From positions 186,001 to 250,000 of the forward strand of contig JAUYQR010000015.1 in assembly GCA_030697175.1 (NCBI GenBank): a DNA stretch of 64,000 nucleotides, read 5' to 3'. Source of the DNA: Paracoccaceae bacterium. Lineage in GTDB: Bacteria > Pseudomonadota > Alphaproteobacteria > Rhodobacterales > Rhodobacteraceae. The notes beneath the pieces are model-generated. The model made no database searches, had not been told where the DNA came from, and saw only the letters and a list, made by a program, of their open reading frames with translations. Position 1 is the stretch's first letter, and each line of letters begins with the position of its first letter. A program made the translations under genes and the position numbers. This document shows, piece by piece, positions 1-9,030 of the stretch.

Positions 1-1
1 G

Positions 2-3000
2 CGGATGGCGGGGGCGGATGCGATCCACCCCGGCTACGGGCTGTTGTCGGAGAACCCCGATTTCGTCGACGCCTGCGAACAGGCCGGCATCACCTTCATC
101 GGCCCGACCGCCGAGACGATGCGCGCGCTGGGTGACAAGGCATCGGCGCGGCGCGTGGCGATGGCGGCGGGTGTGCCGGTGATCCCTGCGACCGAAGTGC
201 TGGGCGACGACATGGCGCTGGTGAAAAAGCAGGCGGCGGAGGTGGGTTACCCGCTGATGCTGAAGGCATCGTGGGGTGGCGGCGGGCGCGGGATGCGGCC
301 GATCAACAACGAGGACGAGCTGGAAGCCAAGGTCCGCGAGGGCCGGCGCGAGGCGGAGGCGGCGTTCGGCAACGGCGAGGGCTATCTGGAAAAGATGATC
401 CTGCGCGCGCGCCACGTCGAGGTGCAGATCCTTGGCGACAAGCACGGCAACATCTACCACCTGTGGGAACGCGACTGCACGGTTCAGCGCCGCAACCAGA
501 AGGTGGTGGAGCGCGCCCCTGCACCCTACCTGACCCCCGAACAGCGCGCCGAGGTCTGCGAGATGGGCCGCAAGATCTGCGCCCATGTGAACTACGAATG
601 CGCCGGCACCGTCGAATTCCTGATGGATATGGATTCGGGCAAGTTCTACTTCATCGAGGTGAACCCGCGCGTGCAGGTCGAACACACCGTGACCGAAGAG
701 GTGACGGGGATCGACATCGTGCAGGCGCAGATCCTGATCGAGGAAGGCAAGACGCTGGCCGAAGCGACGGGCGTGGCGCGGCAGGAGGATGTCGTGTTGA
801 ACGGCCACGCGGTGCAGTGCCGGGTGACGACGGAAGACCCGCTGAACAATTTCATCCCGGACTATGGGCGGTTGACGGCGTATCGCTCGGCAACCGGCAA
901 CGGCATCCGTCTGGATGGTGGCACGGCCTATGCGGGGTCGGTGATCACGCGGTATTACGATTCGCTTCTGGTCAAGGTCACGGCCCATGCCCAGACGCCG
1001 GAGAAGGCGATTGCGCGGATGGACCGGGCCTTGCGCGAGTTTCGCATCCGGGGCGTGGCCACGAACATCGAATTCGTGATCAACCTCTTGAAACACCCGA
1101 CGTTCCTGAACAACACCTACACCACGAAGTTCATCGACACGACGCCGGAGCTGTTCAACTTCAAGCGTCGCAAGGATCGGGCGACCAAGATCCTGACCTA
1201 TATCGCCGACATCACGGTGAACGGGCATCCCGAGACCGCAGGTCGCCCGAAACCGGCCGCCGAGGCGCGGACACCCCGGCCACCGGCCTTGAAGGCGGAG
1301 CCTGCGATGGGCACCCGCAATTTGCTGGAGCAGAAGGGGCCGAAGGCCGTTGCCGACTGGATGCTGGCGCAGAAGAAGGTGCTGATCACCGACACCACGA
1401 TGCGCGACGGGCATCAGAGCCTCTTGGCCACCCGGATGCGGTCGATCGACATGATCCGGGTCGCCCCGGCCTATGCCGCGAACCTGCCGCAACTGCTGTC
1501 GGTCGAATGCTGGGGCGGGGCCACCTTCGACGTGGCCTACCGGTTCTTGCAGGAATGTCCGTGGCAGCGCCTGCGCGACCTGCGCGCCGCGATGCCGAAC
1601 GTGATGACGCAGATGCTGCTGCGCGCCTCGAACGGGGTTGGTTACACCAACTATCCCGACAACGTGGTGCAGGGCTTTGTGGCGCAGGCCGCGAAAACCG
1701 GGGTCGATGTGTTCCGGGTGTTCGACAGCCTGAACTGGGTGGAAAACATGCGCGTCGCGATGGACGCGGTGGTGGAAAACAACAAGGTCTGCGAAGCGGC
1801 GATCTGCTACACGGGCGATCTGCTCGATCCGGCGCGCGCGAAATATGACCTGAAATACTACGTCGCGATGGGCAAGGAGCTGAAGGCCGCTGGCGCGCAT
1901 GTGCTGGGCTTGAAGGACATGGCGGGGCTGTTGAAGCCCGCCTCGGCCCGCATCCTGATCAAGGCGTTGAAGCAGGAGGTCGGCCTGCCGATCCATTTCC
2001 ACACGCATGACACCTCGGGCGCCGGGGCGGCGACGATCCTTGCCGCCTGCGATGCCGGCGTCGATGCGGTGGATGCGGCGATGGATGCGTTTTCGGGCGG
2101 CACCTCGCAGCCCTGCCTCGGCTCGATCGTCGAGGCGTTGAAGCACACCGAGCGGGATACCGGCCTTGATATCAAGGCGATCCGCGAGATTTCCAACTAT
2201 TGGGAACAGGTGCGCGGGCAATATGCGGCGTTCGAAAGCGGCATCCCTGCCCCGGCGTCGGAGGTTTACCTGCACGAGATGCCGGGCGGCCAGTTCACCA
2301 ACCTCAAGGCGCAGGCGCGGTCGCTGGGGCTGGAGGAACGCTGGCACGAGGTGGCGCAGGCCTATGCCGACGTGAACCAGATGTTCGGCGATATCGTGAA
2401 GGTCACGCCGTCGTCGAAGGTCGTTGGTGACATGGCGCTGATGATGGTGGCGCAGAACCTGACCCGGGCGCAGGTCGAAGACCCCGGCGTGGACGTGGCG
2501 TTCCCGGATTCGGTTGTCGACATGCTGAAGGGCAACCTTGGCCAGCCCCCCGGCGGCTGGCCGAAGGGGATCTTGAAGAAGGTGCTGAAAGGCGAGGCGC
2601 CATTGACCGAACGGCCCGGCAAATCCATGCCGCCGGTCGATATCGAGGCGGCGCGCGCCAAGCTGTCGGAAGACCTGCGCCTTGGCGCCGAGGAAGCCGA
2701 GGGCGAGACGGTCGATGACGAGGATCTGAACGGCTATCTGATGTATCCCAAGGTGTTCATGGATTACCGCACGCGGCACCGGCTTTACGGCCCGGTGCGG
2801 GCGCTGCCGACGCAGACCTTCTTTTACGGCATGCAGCCGGGCGACGAGATCACCACCGAGATCGACCCCGGCAAGGCGCTTGAAATCCGCCTGCAGGCGG
2901 TGGGGGAAACCACCGACGATGGCGAGGTGAAGGTGTTTTTCGAACTGAACGGCCAGCCGCGCGTGATCCGCGTGCCGAACCGGGCGGTCAAGGCCAAGAC

Positions 3001-3244
3001 CGCCGCGCGGCCAAAGGCGCTGGACGGCAACGCCAGCCATATCGGCGCACCGATGCCCGGCTCGGTCGCCAGCGTCACGGTGGTGGCGGGCCAGAAGGTG
3101 CGGGCGGGCGACCTCTTGCTGACGATCGAGGCGATGAAGATGGAAACCGGGCTGCACGCCGACCGCGAGTGCGTGGTCAAGGCGGTGCATGTGACGCCGG
3201 GCAGCCAGATCGAGGCGAAAGACCTGCTGATCGAGCTGGAATAA
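2..3244 (+). CDS. pyc: pyruvate carboxylase, 5'-truncated by window edge
   Basis: This enzyme carboxylates pyruvate to oxaloacetate (anaplerosis) in the cytoplasm. The frame is open at the window start and the first visible residues (DAIHPGYGLLSENPDF) lie inside the biotin-carboxylase N-domain, so roughly the first 60-70 residues are missing. The visible order is ATP-grasp biotin carboxylase (about residues 1-390 as seen here), the carboxyltransferase HMGL-like barrel beginning near residue 463 with DTTMRDGHQS, and a C-terminal biotinyl domain with EAMKMET, the biotinylated lysine being visible residue 1045. Having all domains on one chain identifies pyruvate carboxylase rather than a two-subunit acetyl/propionyl-CoA carboxylase. 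The gene ends at TAA and is followed by a strong hairpin. Confidence 0.97.
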   Translation, partial: RMAGADAIHPGYGLLSENPDFVDACEQAGITFIGPTAETMRALGDKASARRVAMAAGVPVIPATEVLGDDMALVKKQAAEVGYPLMLKASWGGGGRGMRPINNEDELEAKVREGRREAEAAFGNGEGYLEKMILRARHVEVQILGDKHGNIYHLWERDCTVQRRNQKVVERAPAPYLTPEQRAEVCEMGRKICAHVNYECAGTVEFLMDMDSGKFYFIEVNPRVQVEHTVTEEVTGIDIVQAQILIEEGKTLAEATGVARQEDVVLNGHAVQCRVTTEDPLNNFIPDYGRLTAYRSATGNGIRLDGGTAYAGSVITRYYDSLLVKVTAHAQTPEKAIARMDRALREFRIRGVATNIEFVINLLKHPTFLNNTYTTKFIDTTPELFNFKRRKDRATKILTYIADITVNGHPETAGRPKPAAEARTPRPPALKAEPAMGTRNLLEQKGPKAVADWMLAQKKVLITDTTMRDGHQSLLATRMRSIDMIRVAPAYAANLPQLLSVECWGGATFDVAYRFLQECPWQRLRDLRAAMPNVMTQMLLRASNGVGYTNYPDNVVQGFVAQAAKTGVDVFRVFDSLNWVENMRVAMDAVVENNKVCEAAICYTGDLLDPARAKYDLKYYVAMGKELKAAGAHVLGLKDMAGLLKPASARILIKALKQEVGLPIHFHTHDTSGAGAATILAACDAGVDAVDAAMDAFSGGTSQPCLGSIVEALKHTERDTGLDIKAIREISNYWEQVRGQYAAFESGIPAPASEVYLHEMPGGQFTNLKAQARSLGLEERWHEVAQAYADVNQMFGDIVKVTPSSKVVGDMALMMVAQNLTRAQVEDPGVDVAFPDSVVDMLKGNLGQPPGGWPKGILKKVLKGEAPLTERPGKSMPPVDIEAARAKLSEDLRLGAEEAEGETVDDEDLNGYLMYPKVFMDYRTRHRLYGPVRALPTQTFFYGMQPGDEITTEIDPGKALEIRLQAVGETTDDGEVKVFFELNGQPRVIRVPNRAVKAKTAARPKALDGNASHIGAPMPGSVASVTVVAGQKVRAGDLLLTIEAMKMETGLHADRECVVKAVHVTPGSQIEAKDLLIELE

Positions 3245-3250
3245 GCCCCG

Positions 3251-3273
3251 CCCCGCCCGTCATGCGGGCGGGG
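3251..3273 (+). terminator. hairpin after pyc
   Basis: A perfect 9-bp GC stem (CCCCGCCCG / CGGGCGGGG) with a 5-nt loop lies 6 nt after the pyc stop. Only a weak T-rich tail follows (TTCTTGT). It probably ends pyc transcription, and it also lies just beyond the stop of the convergent small gene. Confidence 0.6.
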
Positions 3274-3289
3274 CCGGTGCGTTCTTGTG

Positions 3290-3367
3290 TCAGAACACGT
3301 CGAGCAGATAGAGAATGATGATGATCGGGATCGGAATCCCGATGATCCAGGCGAGCATGCCTTTCAT
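3290..3367 (-). CDS. 25-residue hydrophobic single-pass membrane peptide
   Basis: This is a very short gene of unknown function. The sequence reads MKGMLAWIIG, then an IPIPIIIILYLL core, then DVF, so nearly the whole peptide forms one membrane helix with a double Ile-Pro motif. The start is supported by a strong Shine-Dalgarno sequence (AAGGAGA) about 8 nt upstream of the ATG. A longer reading frame through the ATG exists but would add a charged segment lacking any ribosome site. It lies convergent to pyc. From memory, similar short peptides with a GIPIPIIII core occur in other proteobacteria, which I cannot verify here. Confidence 0.7.
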   Translation of the reverse strand: MKGMLAWIIGIPIPIIIILYLLDVF

Positions 3368-3551
3368 GGCGTCGTCTCCTTGTGCGGCTCTTTGGTCGGG
3401 CGGATGGTGGTTCGGTCCGCTCGCTTTGCAACGCGCTCCGGTCTGATCGCGTTCCCCCCATGCGCAATCGCGCGCCATTGTTCGACTTGCGGCGTTTTTC
3501 CCCTTGCAGCCGCACGCGGCCTTTTATAGATGGTCCGCACCGAAACGGAGT

Positions 3552-3626
3552 GCGGGCGTAGCTCAGGGGTAGAGCATAACCTTGCCAAGGTTAGGGTCGT
3601 GAGTTCGAATCTCATCGCCCGCTCCA
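3552..3626 (+). tRNA. tRNA-Gly (anticodon GCC)
   Basis: The 75-nt gene has a 7-bp acceptor stem (GCGGGCG with CGCCCGC), a D-arm around AGCTCAGGGGTAGAGC, anticodon loop TTGCCAA with GCC at 3584-3586, a T-arm with TTCGAAT, discriminator T and an encoded CCA. It is followed 16 nt later by a rho-independent terminator. Confidence 0.97.
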
Positions 3627-3642
3627 ATTCGGGATCATGCGA

Positions 3643-3664
3643 GGCGCCCCACCGGGCGCCTTTT
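3643..3664 (+). terminator. rho-independent terminator after tRNA-Gly
   Basis: A 7-bp stem (GGCGCCC / GGGCGCC) with a 4-nt loop is followed directly by TTTT. It sits just downstream of the tRNA. Confidence 0.85.
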
Positions 3665-3791
3665 GCATTTCGGCCGGTCAGACCCGATACGCGATGCAGA
3701 TTTTCGGGAACCAAACCGGCTTTATTCTGTTGGACCCGCAGCACAGGCGAACCGTACTGGCATCACCGCGCTTTCCGAAAGGATCATCACT

Positions 3792-4694
3792 TTGAGGACC
3801 GTCGTCATCCCAGCCGCTGGCAAGGGCACCCGCCTGTTGCCGCTGACCCGCGTCACCGCAAAAGAGCTGCTGCCGGTCTATGACAAGGTGGTCATGGACT
3901 TTGCCATCGAAGAGGCGGCCGCCGCAGGGGCAAGCCGGATTGTAGTGGTGATCAGCCAATCGAAGCTGGCGATCCGGGACTATCTGCACGATCAGGTGGC
4001 GGCCACGCAGCCTTCTCCCGCCCGTCCGGTGGCAGTGACCGCCGCCACCGTGACAAGCCGCCGGCCCGAGATCGTGTTTGCCTTTCAGGACGAACCGCTT
4101 GGCCTTGGGCATGCGGTCTTGTGCGCCAAACCCTTCATGCTGCCGGGGCCGTTCGGGGTGATCCTGCCCGACGATGTCATTCTGGGCGAAAACTGTCTGG
4201 CCGAAATGCGGGCCGACTATGCCAGCGGGCAGATGGTCGCCGCGATGGAGGTGGCGCCGAAGGAAACCGCGAAATACGGCATCTTCGCGCTGCGCGGACC
4301 GGCGCGGTCATCGCAAAGCATCCCGGTGTCGGGCATGGTGGAAAAGCCTGCGGCAGGCACCGCGCCATCAACGCTGGCGGCGGTCGGGCGCTATATCCTT
4401 GACCCGATGATCTTCGAGATCCTGCCGCACACCAGACCCGGCGCGGGGGGCGAGTTGCAACTGACCGACGCCATCGCCATCGCGGCCAACGCCTTGCCGC
4501 TGACCGCGTTCAAGTTTTCCGGAACCCGGTTTGATTGCGGCAACCATGCGGGCCTGCTGTCGGCCGCAATGGCGCGGCAGCGCAGCCTTGGTCTCGGCGC
4601 AAGCAATGACTGGGCACAACCACGGCGCAACGCTACACTTGGCCCATTGCGCAGCGTTACCGCGCCCTCGGCCGTTGGCGACAGCCTGCGCTGA
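3792..4694 (+). CDS. galU: UTP--glucose-1-phosphate uridylyltransferase
   Basis: GalU makes UDP-glucose from UTP and glucose-1-phosphate for envelope polysaccharides. The protein opens with the nucleotidyltransferase signature (VVIPAAGKGTRLLPLT) followed by KELLPVYDKVVMDFAIEEA; DDVILG, VEKPAAGTAPS and RFDCGN match the sugar-nucleotide fold. I chose the TTG start at 3792 because it follows AAAGGATC and puts the signature at the N-terminus, as is usual. An ATG at 3663 would add 43 unrelated residues and begin right after the tRNA terminator. The product is 300 residues, the normal family length. The tail after residue 255 (QRSLGLGASNDW) is low-similarity. Confidence 0.9.
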   Translation: MRTVVIPAAGKGTRLLPLTRVTAKELLPVYDKVVMDFAIEEAAAAGASRIVVVISQSKLAIRDYLHDQVAATQPSPARPVAVTAATVTSRRPEIVFAFQDEPLGLGHAVLCAKPFMLPGPFGVILPDDVILGENCLAEMRADYASGQMVAAMEVAPKETAKYGIFALRGPARSSQSIPVSGMVEKPAAGTAPSTLAAVGRYILDPMIFEILPHTRPGAGGELQLTDAIAIAANALPLTAFKFSGTRFDCGNHAGLLSAAMARQRSLGLGASNDWAQPRRNATLGPLRSVTAPSAVGDSLR

Positions 4695-4806
4695 AGCGCC
4701 ACCCGGGCGCGCGACTGCCTCGGGACGAAATTGCTTTCGAAGCGAACCCGGGCAGGCCCGCGATCATCCGGGCTCCCCCTGGCGTGAAGTTTTTCGGTCT
4801 GATCGT

Positions 4807-4832
4807 GGAACCGCAGGGCTGCCTCTTGCGTT
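4807..4832 (+). promoter_or_regulatory. EcfG-type promoter upstream of nepR-ecfG
   Basis: GGAAC at 4807-4811 and CGTT at 4829-4832 are separated by 17 nt and match the known EcfG consensus (GGAAC-N16/17-CGTT). This predicts autoregulation of the anti-sigma/sigma pair. The expected transcription start, near 4840, favours the nepR ATG at 4879 over the one at 4849. Confidence 0.8.
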
Positions 4833-4878
4833 GGTCGCGGTCAGTAACATGACAAAAGGGGCAAGAGTGTCAGGCGAC

Positions 4879-5070
4879 ATGTCAAAAAAAATGGTTCGTG
4901 ATCCCGCGGTCAAGGCAGTCAGTCAGGGGCCGAAAGTGTCGCGAACGGAAGTGTCGCGTGCCATCGAGGCCAGTCTGAAACGGGCCTACGAGGCCACCTT
5001 GTCCGAGGCCGTGCCCGACCGGTTCTTGCAGTTGCTGGCGCAATTGAAGGAAAAGGAACAGAAGCGTTGA
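4879..5070 (+). CDS. nepR: NepR-family anti-sigma factor
   Basis: NepR binds and inhibits EcfG until phosphorylated PhyR competes it off (established for alphaproteobacteria). The 63-residue protein has a basic N-terminus, a helix with SRAIEASLKRAYEATL and the family signature EAVPDRFLQLLAQL. The ATG at 4879 gives a sensible leader from the upstream EcfG-type promoter; the ATG at 4849 would add ten residues (MTKGARVSGD) with almost no leader. The stop overlaps the TTG start of ecfG by 4 nt, so the two are translationally coupled, the classical arrangement. Confidence 0.9.
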   Translation: MSKKMVRDPAVKAVSQGPKVSRTEVSRAIEASLKRAYEATLSEAVPDRFLQLLAQLKEKEQKR

Positions 5071-5630
5071 CGAACCCGCCGGACCCCCGTGATGGCATCT
5101 CGGACCACATCCGTGACCTGCGCGCCTTCGCGATGTCACTGACGCGCAATCATGCGACGGCGGACGATCTGGTGCAGGATACCATCGTCAAGGCCTGGTC
5201 GAACTTCGACAAGTTCAACGTCGGCACCGATCTGCGGGCCTGGCTGTTCACCATCTTGCGCAACACCTTCTTTTCGCTGCGCCGCAAGGTCAGCCGCGAG
5301 GTCGCCGATCCTGACGGGCTGCATGTCGGGCGTCTGTCGGTGCTGCCGGATCATGACGGCAAACTGGCGATGCGCGAATTCATGAAGGCGTTCGATCAGC
5401 TTTCGGCCGAACACCGCGAGGTGCTGATCCTGGTCGGCGCCAATGGCTATTCCTATGAGGAAGCCGCCAGGATGATGGGCGTGGCCACCGGCACCGCCAA
5501 AAGCCGGGCCAGCCGCGCGCGGGCGCAGCTTTGCACGCTGATGGGGATGACCTCGCCCTCCGGCAATCCTGTCCTGACCGAACCTGTTGCGCTGGCGGTT
5601 GTGAACCGGTCAACACTCGCCGTCGCGTGA
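5067..5630 (+). CDS. ecfG: ECF sigma factor EcfG (general stress response)
   Basis: This is the sigma factor of the general stress response, directing RNA polymerase to GGAAC/CGTT promoters. The 187-residue protein has region 2 (ATADDLVQDTIVKAW, then LRAWLFTILRNTFFSLRRK) and region 4 (LSAEHREVLILVGANGYSYEEAA, then GTAKSRASRARAQL), with no extra domains. It starts at a TTG inside the nepR stop (TTGA overlap), preceded by AAGGAAAAGGAA. Its own stop overlaps the next gene's ATG (TGATG). Several candidate target promoters lie in the following 12 kb. Confidence 0.92.
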   Translation: MTNPPDPRDGISDHIRDLRAFAMSLTRNHATADDLVQDTIVKAWSNFDKFNVGTDLRAWLFTILRNTFFSLRRKVSREVADPDGLHVGRLSVLPDHDGKLAMREFMKAFDQLSAEHREVLILVGANGYSYEEAARMMGVATGTAKSRASRARAQLCTLMGMTSPSGNPVLTEPVALAVVNRSTLAVA

Positions 5631-7381
5631 TGTCGGCCTGGACACGCGGGCGTGTCACCGGCCGCCTGAGCTTTCGGCTGATGGTCGCGGTTGCCGTGGC
5701 GCTGACCCCGCTTGCGTTCCTGTCCTACAGTCAGGCCAAGCGGTCCGAGGTCGAGGCGCAGGCCCGCGCCGGGGCGGCGCTTTTTGGAGAGACGCTGCTG
5801 GCGGTGACGCCGCAGTTGTCGGAAATCAACCTTGCCCGTGGTGCGGCGGCGGCGCTTGCCTCGACCATCGTCGATGTGCTGGACGACCCCGCGGCCTGCC
5901 AGACCGAGATGCTGCGCCTGATGCGGGTCAGCGAGGCCCTGACCTTTGCCGGGTTCATCCGGCCTGACGGTCAGATGTCGTGTTCGTCGACCGGCGAGCC
6001 GGGCAGCTTTGCCGGACCGCGGCTGGATGCGCTGAACGCGGACCCAAGGCCGATGCTGATGCTGCTACCCGGCGGCGAATTCAGCGGCGAGGCGGTGCTG
6101 ATCGTCACCCATCCGGTGCGGGCCAAGGCGGATGCGCCGGTGCTGGGCTATGTGTCGGTCTCGCTGCCGCACCGGGCGCTGCGGCAGGCCAGCGCCAACA
6201 CCCTGACCGATGCCGAGACGCGGCGTGATCTTGCCGGCCTTGTCACCTTTGATGCGGAAGGCACCGTGCTTACGGCGATGTATGGCGTTGAAACCGTGTC
6301 GACGCGGCTGCCGGTCGGCAAGCCCTTGCAAAGTTTCGTCGGTGAACCGCCCGCGATCTTTCGCGGCGAAACCCCCAGCGGCCAGATCCGCAGCTTTGCC
6401 GTGATGCCGATCGTGCCGAACGTGCTTTACGTGCTTGGCATCTGGCAGGACCCGGCGAAATCGGGCAGCGCGCTCTTGGCCTCGTTGCCGCTGTGGGCGG
6501 TGCCGCTGGCGATGTGGTTTGCCAGCCTGACCGCCGCCTGGATCGGGGCCGAACTGCAGGTGCTGCGCCCGGTGCGGGCGTTGCGCCGGTCGATCATCAC
6601 CTTTGCCGGCGGCGACCGCGCCGTCGCCCCGCCAGACCTGCACAACGCCGCGAACGAACTGCATGACGTGGGCGACGCGTTCGAGCGGATGATCCTGTCG
6701 GTGGTGCGCAACGAGGCCGAGCTTGAGGATTCGCTTTACCAAAAGGAGGTGCTTCTGCGCGAGGTGCATCACCGGGTGAAGAACAACCTGCAACTGATCG
6801 CGTCGATCATGAACCTGCAGATGCGCAAGTCGGTGACGCCCGAGGCGCGGCAATTGCTGCGCGGGTTGCAGGACCGGGTGATGAGCCTGGCCACCGTGCA
6901 CCGCGAACTCTACCAGACCAGCGGCCTGACCGATGTGGACGCGAAGGAGCTTTTGGAAAGCATCGTGGCGCAGGTGCTGCAGATCGGGTCGGGCCCGGAT
7001 CGGCCGATCGACACGCAGACGGCGTTTCAACCGCTCCGGCTGTCACCCGATCAGGCGGTGCCGTTGTCGCTGATCGTGACCGAGGCGCTGACCAACGCGA
7101 TGAAACATGCCGTGCGCAGCATCGGTCAGCCGCTGCACCTGTCGGTGTCGCTGGATCATGCCGGGCCGGAACGCGCGGTGCTGACCGTCGCCAATGAGCT
7201 GCACGCCGACGATCCGGCGCGCGGGCTGTCGGATCTGGAAGGCACCGGCCTTGGGCATCAGCTTCTGGCGGCCTTTGCGACACAACTGGGTGGCCAGCTT
7301 TTCGTCGGCGAGCAAGAGGGCAGATTTGTCGTGCGGCTGGAGTTTGCGCTGAAGCCATCGCAAGCCAACGCGGCCTCCTGA
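5630..7381 (+). CDS. HisKA_2-family sensor histidine kinase, PhyK-like
   Basis: A membrane sensor kinase, probably feeding the PhyR-NepR-EcfG cascade. The 583-residue protein has a first membrane helix near residues 12-32 ([17 protein letters not shown]), an extracytoplasmic sensor region to about 280, a second helix near 285-305, a HAMP-like linker, and a HisKA_2 module with [20 protein letters not shown] (phospho-acceptor His near residue 380). The ATPase domain carries the N-box [10 protein letters not shown] and a G-box GTGLGHQLL. Its ATG overlaps the ecfG stop, so it belongs to the same transcript. In related genomes such kinases sit beside ecfG and act on PhyR; no PhyR gene is visible in this window. 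Confidence 0.88.
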   Translation: MSAWTRGRVTGRLSFRLMVAVAVALTPLAFLSYSQAKRSEVEAQARAGAALFGETLLAVTPQLSEINLARGAAAALASTIVDVLDDPAACQTEMLRLMRVSEALTFAGFIRPDGQMSCSSTGEPGSFAGPRLDALNADPRPMLMLLPGGEFSGEAVLIVTHPVRAKADAPVLGYVSVSLPHRALRQASANTLTDAETRRDLAGLVTFDAEGTVLTAMYGVETVSTRLPVGKPLQSFVGEPPAIFRGETPSGQIRSFAVMPIVPNVLYVLGIWQDPAKSGSALLASLPLWAVPLAMWFASLTAAWIGAELQVLRPVRALRRSIITFAGGDRAVAPPDLHNAANELHDVGDAFERMILSVVRNEAELEDSLYQKEVLLREVHHRVKNNLQLIASIMNLQMRKSVTPEARQLLRGLQDRVMSLATVHRELYQTSGLTDVDAKELLESIVAQVLQIGSGPDRPIDTQTAFQPLRLSPDQAVPLSLIVTEALTNAMKHAVRSIGQPLHLSVSLDHAGPERAVLTVANELHADDPARGLSDLEGTGLGHQLLAAFATQLGGQLFVGEQEGRFVVRLEFALKPSQANAAS

Positions 7382-7419
7382 CCACCACCTTCGGCGCGGC
7401 CATCCTGATGCTGTGCCAC

Positions 7420-7444
7420 GGAACCACGTCCCGGCTCTGGCGTT
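7420..7444 (+). promoter_or_regulatory. EcfG-type promoter upstream of DUF1328 gene
   Basis: GGAAC (7420-7424), 16-nt spacer, CGTT (7441-7444): an exact match to the EcfG pattern, 48 nt before the start codon of the small membrane-protein gene. Confidence 0.8.
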
Positions 7445-7491
7445 GTTTGCATAGTGGCACTTGCCGCCCTCATCTTGAAAGGAGATACGCC

Positions 7492-7665
7492 ATGCTTGGT
7501 TGGGCACTGACTTTTCTCGTGATCGCACTCATTGCGGCCGCCCTTGGCTTCGGCGGCATTGCCGGCGCCTCGGCTGGTATCGCCCAGATCCTGTTCTTCG
7601 TGTTTATCGTGCTGTTCGTGGTGGCGCTGATCGCCCGCGCGGTGCGTGGACGCCCCCCGGTCTGA
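7492..7665 (+). CDS. DUF1328 small membrane protein (YtjA-like)
   Basis: A 57-residue protein of unknown function with two predicted membrane helices: [19 protein letters not shown] and [19 protein letters not shown]. The length, the GFGGIAG turn and the helix layout are typical of DUF1328. A strong ribosome site (AAAGGAGA) precedes the ATG. An exact EcfG-type promoter upstream and a terminator downstream make it a single-gene stress-response unit. Confidence 0.88.
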   Translation: MLGWALTFLVIALIAAALGFGGIAGASAGIAQILFFVFIVLFVVALIARAVRGRPPV

Positions 7666-7693
7666 CCCTTGGGTCAGGATCAGACGGAAAAGG

Positions 7694-7720
7694 GCCGCCG
7701 GCACACCCGGCGGCTCTTTG
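7694..7720 (+). terminator. terminator after DUF1328 gene
   Basis: An 8-bp GC stem (GCCGCCGG / CCGGCGGC) with a 5-nt loop followed by TCTTTG. Confidence 0.7.
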
Positions 7721-7751
7721 CTTGGCCCAGTCGACGGCCCCGCAGCGAAGG

Positions 7752-8322
7752 TCAGGCAAGCGAGCCGGTCAGATGGCCGCGGGTTCCGCCCGAGGCCGTT
7801 TTGGCGGCGGTGACATCCTGTTCGGCTGCCGCTTTCGGGATCCGCTCGAACCTGGCCAGCGCCTGACCGACGACCTGATCCCTGTTGAGAGACTTGCAGT
7901 TGGCCGCCCGTCCGACGAACCACCCATCCGGCGTGGCCCGCGCGACGGCCTCGCATTCGCGGCAAGGGGCCGCGTTTTCGTCGCGGGGGACCGGATGATA
8001 CGGGTCGCCTGTGGCCGAGAGGTATTCGGAGGGGTATTCGAAGGTCACGCTGGTCTTGGGGTGCTGCTGCCCGGTCAGATGCCTGTCTTCGGTGACGCGC
8101 GTTTAGTTCTCGGTCTGCGGACAGTTGATCGTGGCCACCGGCTGCACCGGTTCCAAATCATGGCTCGCGTGCTGAAAGCGCAGCGAGTGGTAGGGCAGAC
8201 GGCGCAGCCGATGGTCGAAGAATTCGTCGATCAGGCCGGCAAACACTCGGGCCGGTAAACACCATGCGGCGCAAGTCCACGCTGCCGCGGACATCGGCGT
8301 GGTCGGTCGCCAGAATCGGCGG
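7752..8322 (-). pseudogene. UDP-galactopyranose mutase C-terminal remnant
   Basis: Reverse-strand translation gives pieces of the UDP-galactopyranose mutase (Glf) C-terminal half: ILATDHADVRG and RRMVFTGP in one frame, then LIDEFFDH, LPYHSLRF, QPVATINCPQTE, a TAA stop at 8103-8105, and in the same frame TRVTED, LTGQQHPKTSVTFEYPSEYL, PYHPVPRDENAA, TPDGWFVGR and NRDQVVGQALARFERI. In functional homologues the stop position is a Tyr (Q-T-E-x-Y-T-R-V-T-E) and KSLNRDQ is KYYNMDQ. A 16-bp tandem duplication (8231-8262) shifts the frame upstream of LIDEFFDH. The N-terminal FAD-binding half is absent. The identification is from remembered family motifs. Confidence 0.7.
8231..8262. repeat. 16-bp tandem duplication that breaks the mutase frame
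   Basis: TCAGGCCGGCAAACAC (8231-8246) is followed directly by TCGGGCCGGTAAACAC (8247-8262), with two mismatches. Sixteen is not a multiple of three, so the duplication changes the reading frame between the VFTGP and LIDEFFDH motifs of the remnant. Confidence 0.8.
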
Positions 8323-8958
8323 TCGCGCGGCGCCAGCATCCCCGACAGCGCGCGCGTGAAGGCCGGGATCGCGCCCTTGGTCGCGCCCGCGACAGGCCGT
8401 GACCGAGGTGGTGTTGAGGATGCAGTCGCCGCTTTCCATCTGCGGCAAGAAGCCTTGAACCACATGAAACTGCGAGAAAATATTGATGGCCTGGGTGGTT
8501 TCCAACTGCCGTGTGGCGATCGCCTTCAACGTCGATTGCCGGAACTGGACGGCCGCGTTGTTCATCACGATGTTGACGCGACCAAAGCGGTCCAGCGTTT
8601 CGCGCGCCGCGCGGGTCACGTCATCGGGGTTGCCGATGTCACCCTTGATTGCGACGGCTTCGGTGCTCTCGGCGCGGATCGCCTTGATGGTGGTGTCGGC
8701 ATCCTCGGTCTCGTCGCGGTAATGGATCGCCACGCGGTCAGCTTCGCGCGCGACCAGGATCGCGGTGGCGCGGCCAATGCCGCTGTCGCCGCCGGTGATG
8801 CAGGCGGTCTTGCCGGCCAGCCTGCCCGACCCCTGATAGCGGGGCATCTAATCCGGCGTGGGCGTCATCTCGGCCTCGTGGCCGGGCTGGTGGCTTTGGG
8901 CCTGCGGCGGGCGGTCGGGCATGTGATCGGGCATGTGGTCGGGCATGTGGTCGGGCAT
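8323..8958 (-). pseudogene. short-chain dehydrogenase remnant
   Basis: The original gene started at the ATG at 8958 (AGGAG upstream) with a histidine-rich MPDH repeat and EAEMTPTPD. A TAG at 8848-8850 then interrupts the frame, where relatives have Tyr. The next stretch is an SDR: GRLAGKTACITGGDSGIGRA (TGxxxGIG cofactor motif), KGDIGNPDDVTRAA and VNIVMNNAAVQ. After TTSVTACRG a frameshift with a loss of about 8-9 codons removes the catalytic Tyr of the YxxxK motif; the sequence resumes in another frame at ATKGAIPAFTRALSGMLAP and then runs into the mutase remnant. It is therefore broken in at least two places and not functional. The closest kind is the stress-related glucose/ribitol-dehydrogenase-like SDR, which would fit the island. 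Confidence 0.8.
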
Positions 8959-8960
8959 GG
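8913..8960. repeat. 12-bp tandem repeat (4 units) encoding MPDH
   Basis: Four near-identical 12-bp units (GGTCGGGCATGT with small changes) at the 5' end of the SDR pseudogene; on the reverse strand they encode successive Met-Pro-Asp-His. Confidence 0.85.
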
Positions 8961-9030
8961 TGCGGCTCCTGTGGGAGGGGTTGCGCCGTCAACCTCGCCT
9001 TGCGCCTGATGGTCCCCCCGATGGGCCAAA

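Noticed and set aside
3663-3791. ATG at 3663 as the galU start
   Set aside because: It lies immediately after the tRNA terminator, lacks a ribosome site and adds residues foreign to GalU; the TTG at 3792 fits better.
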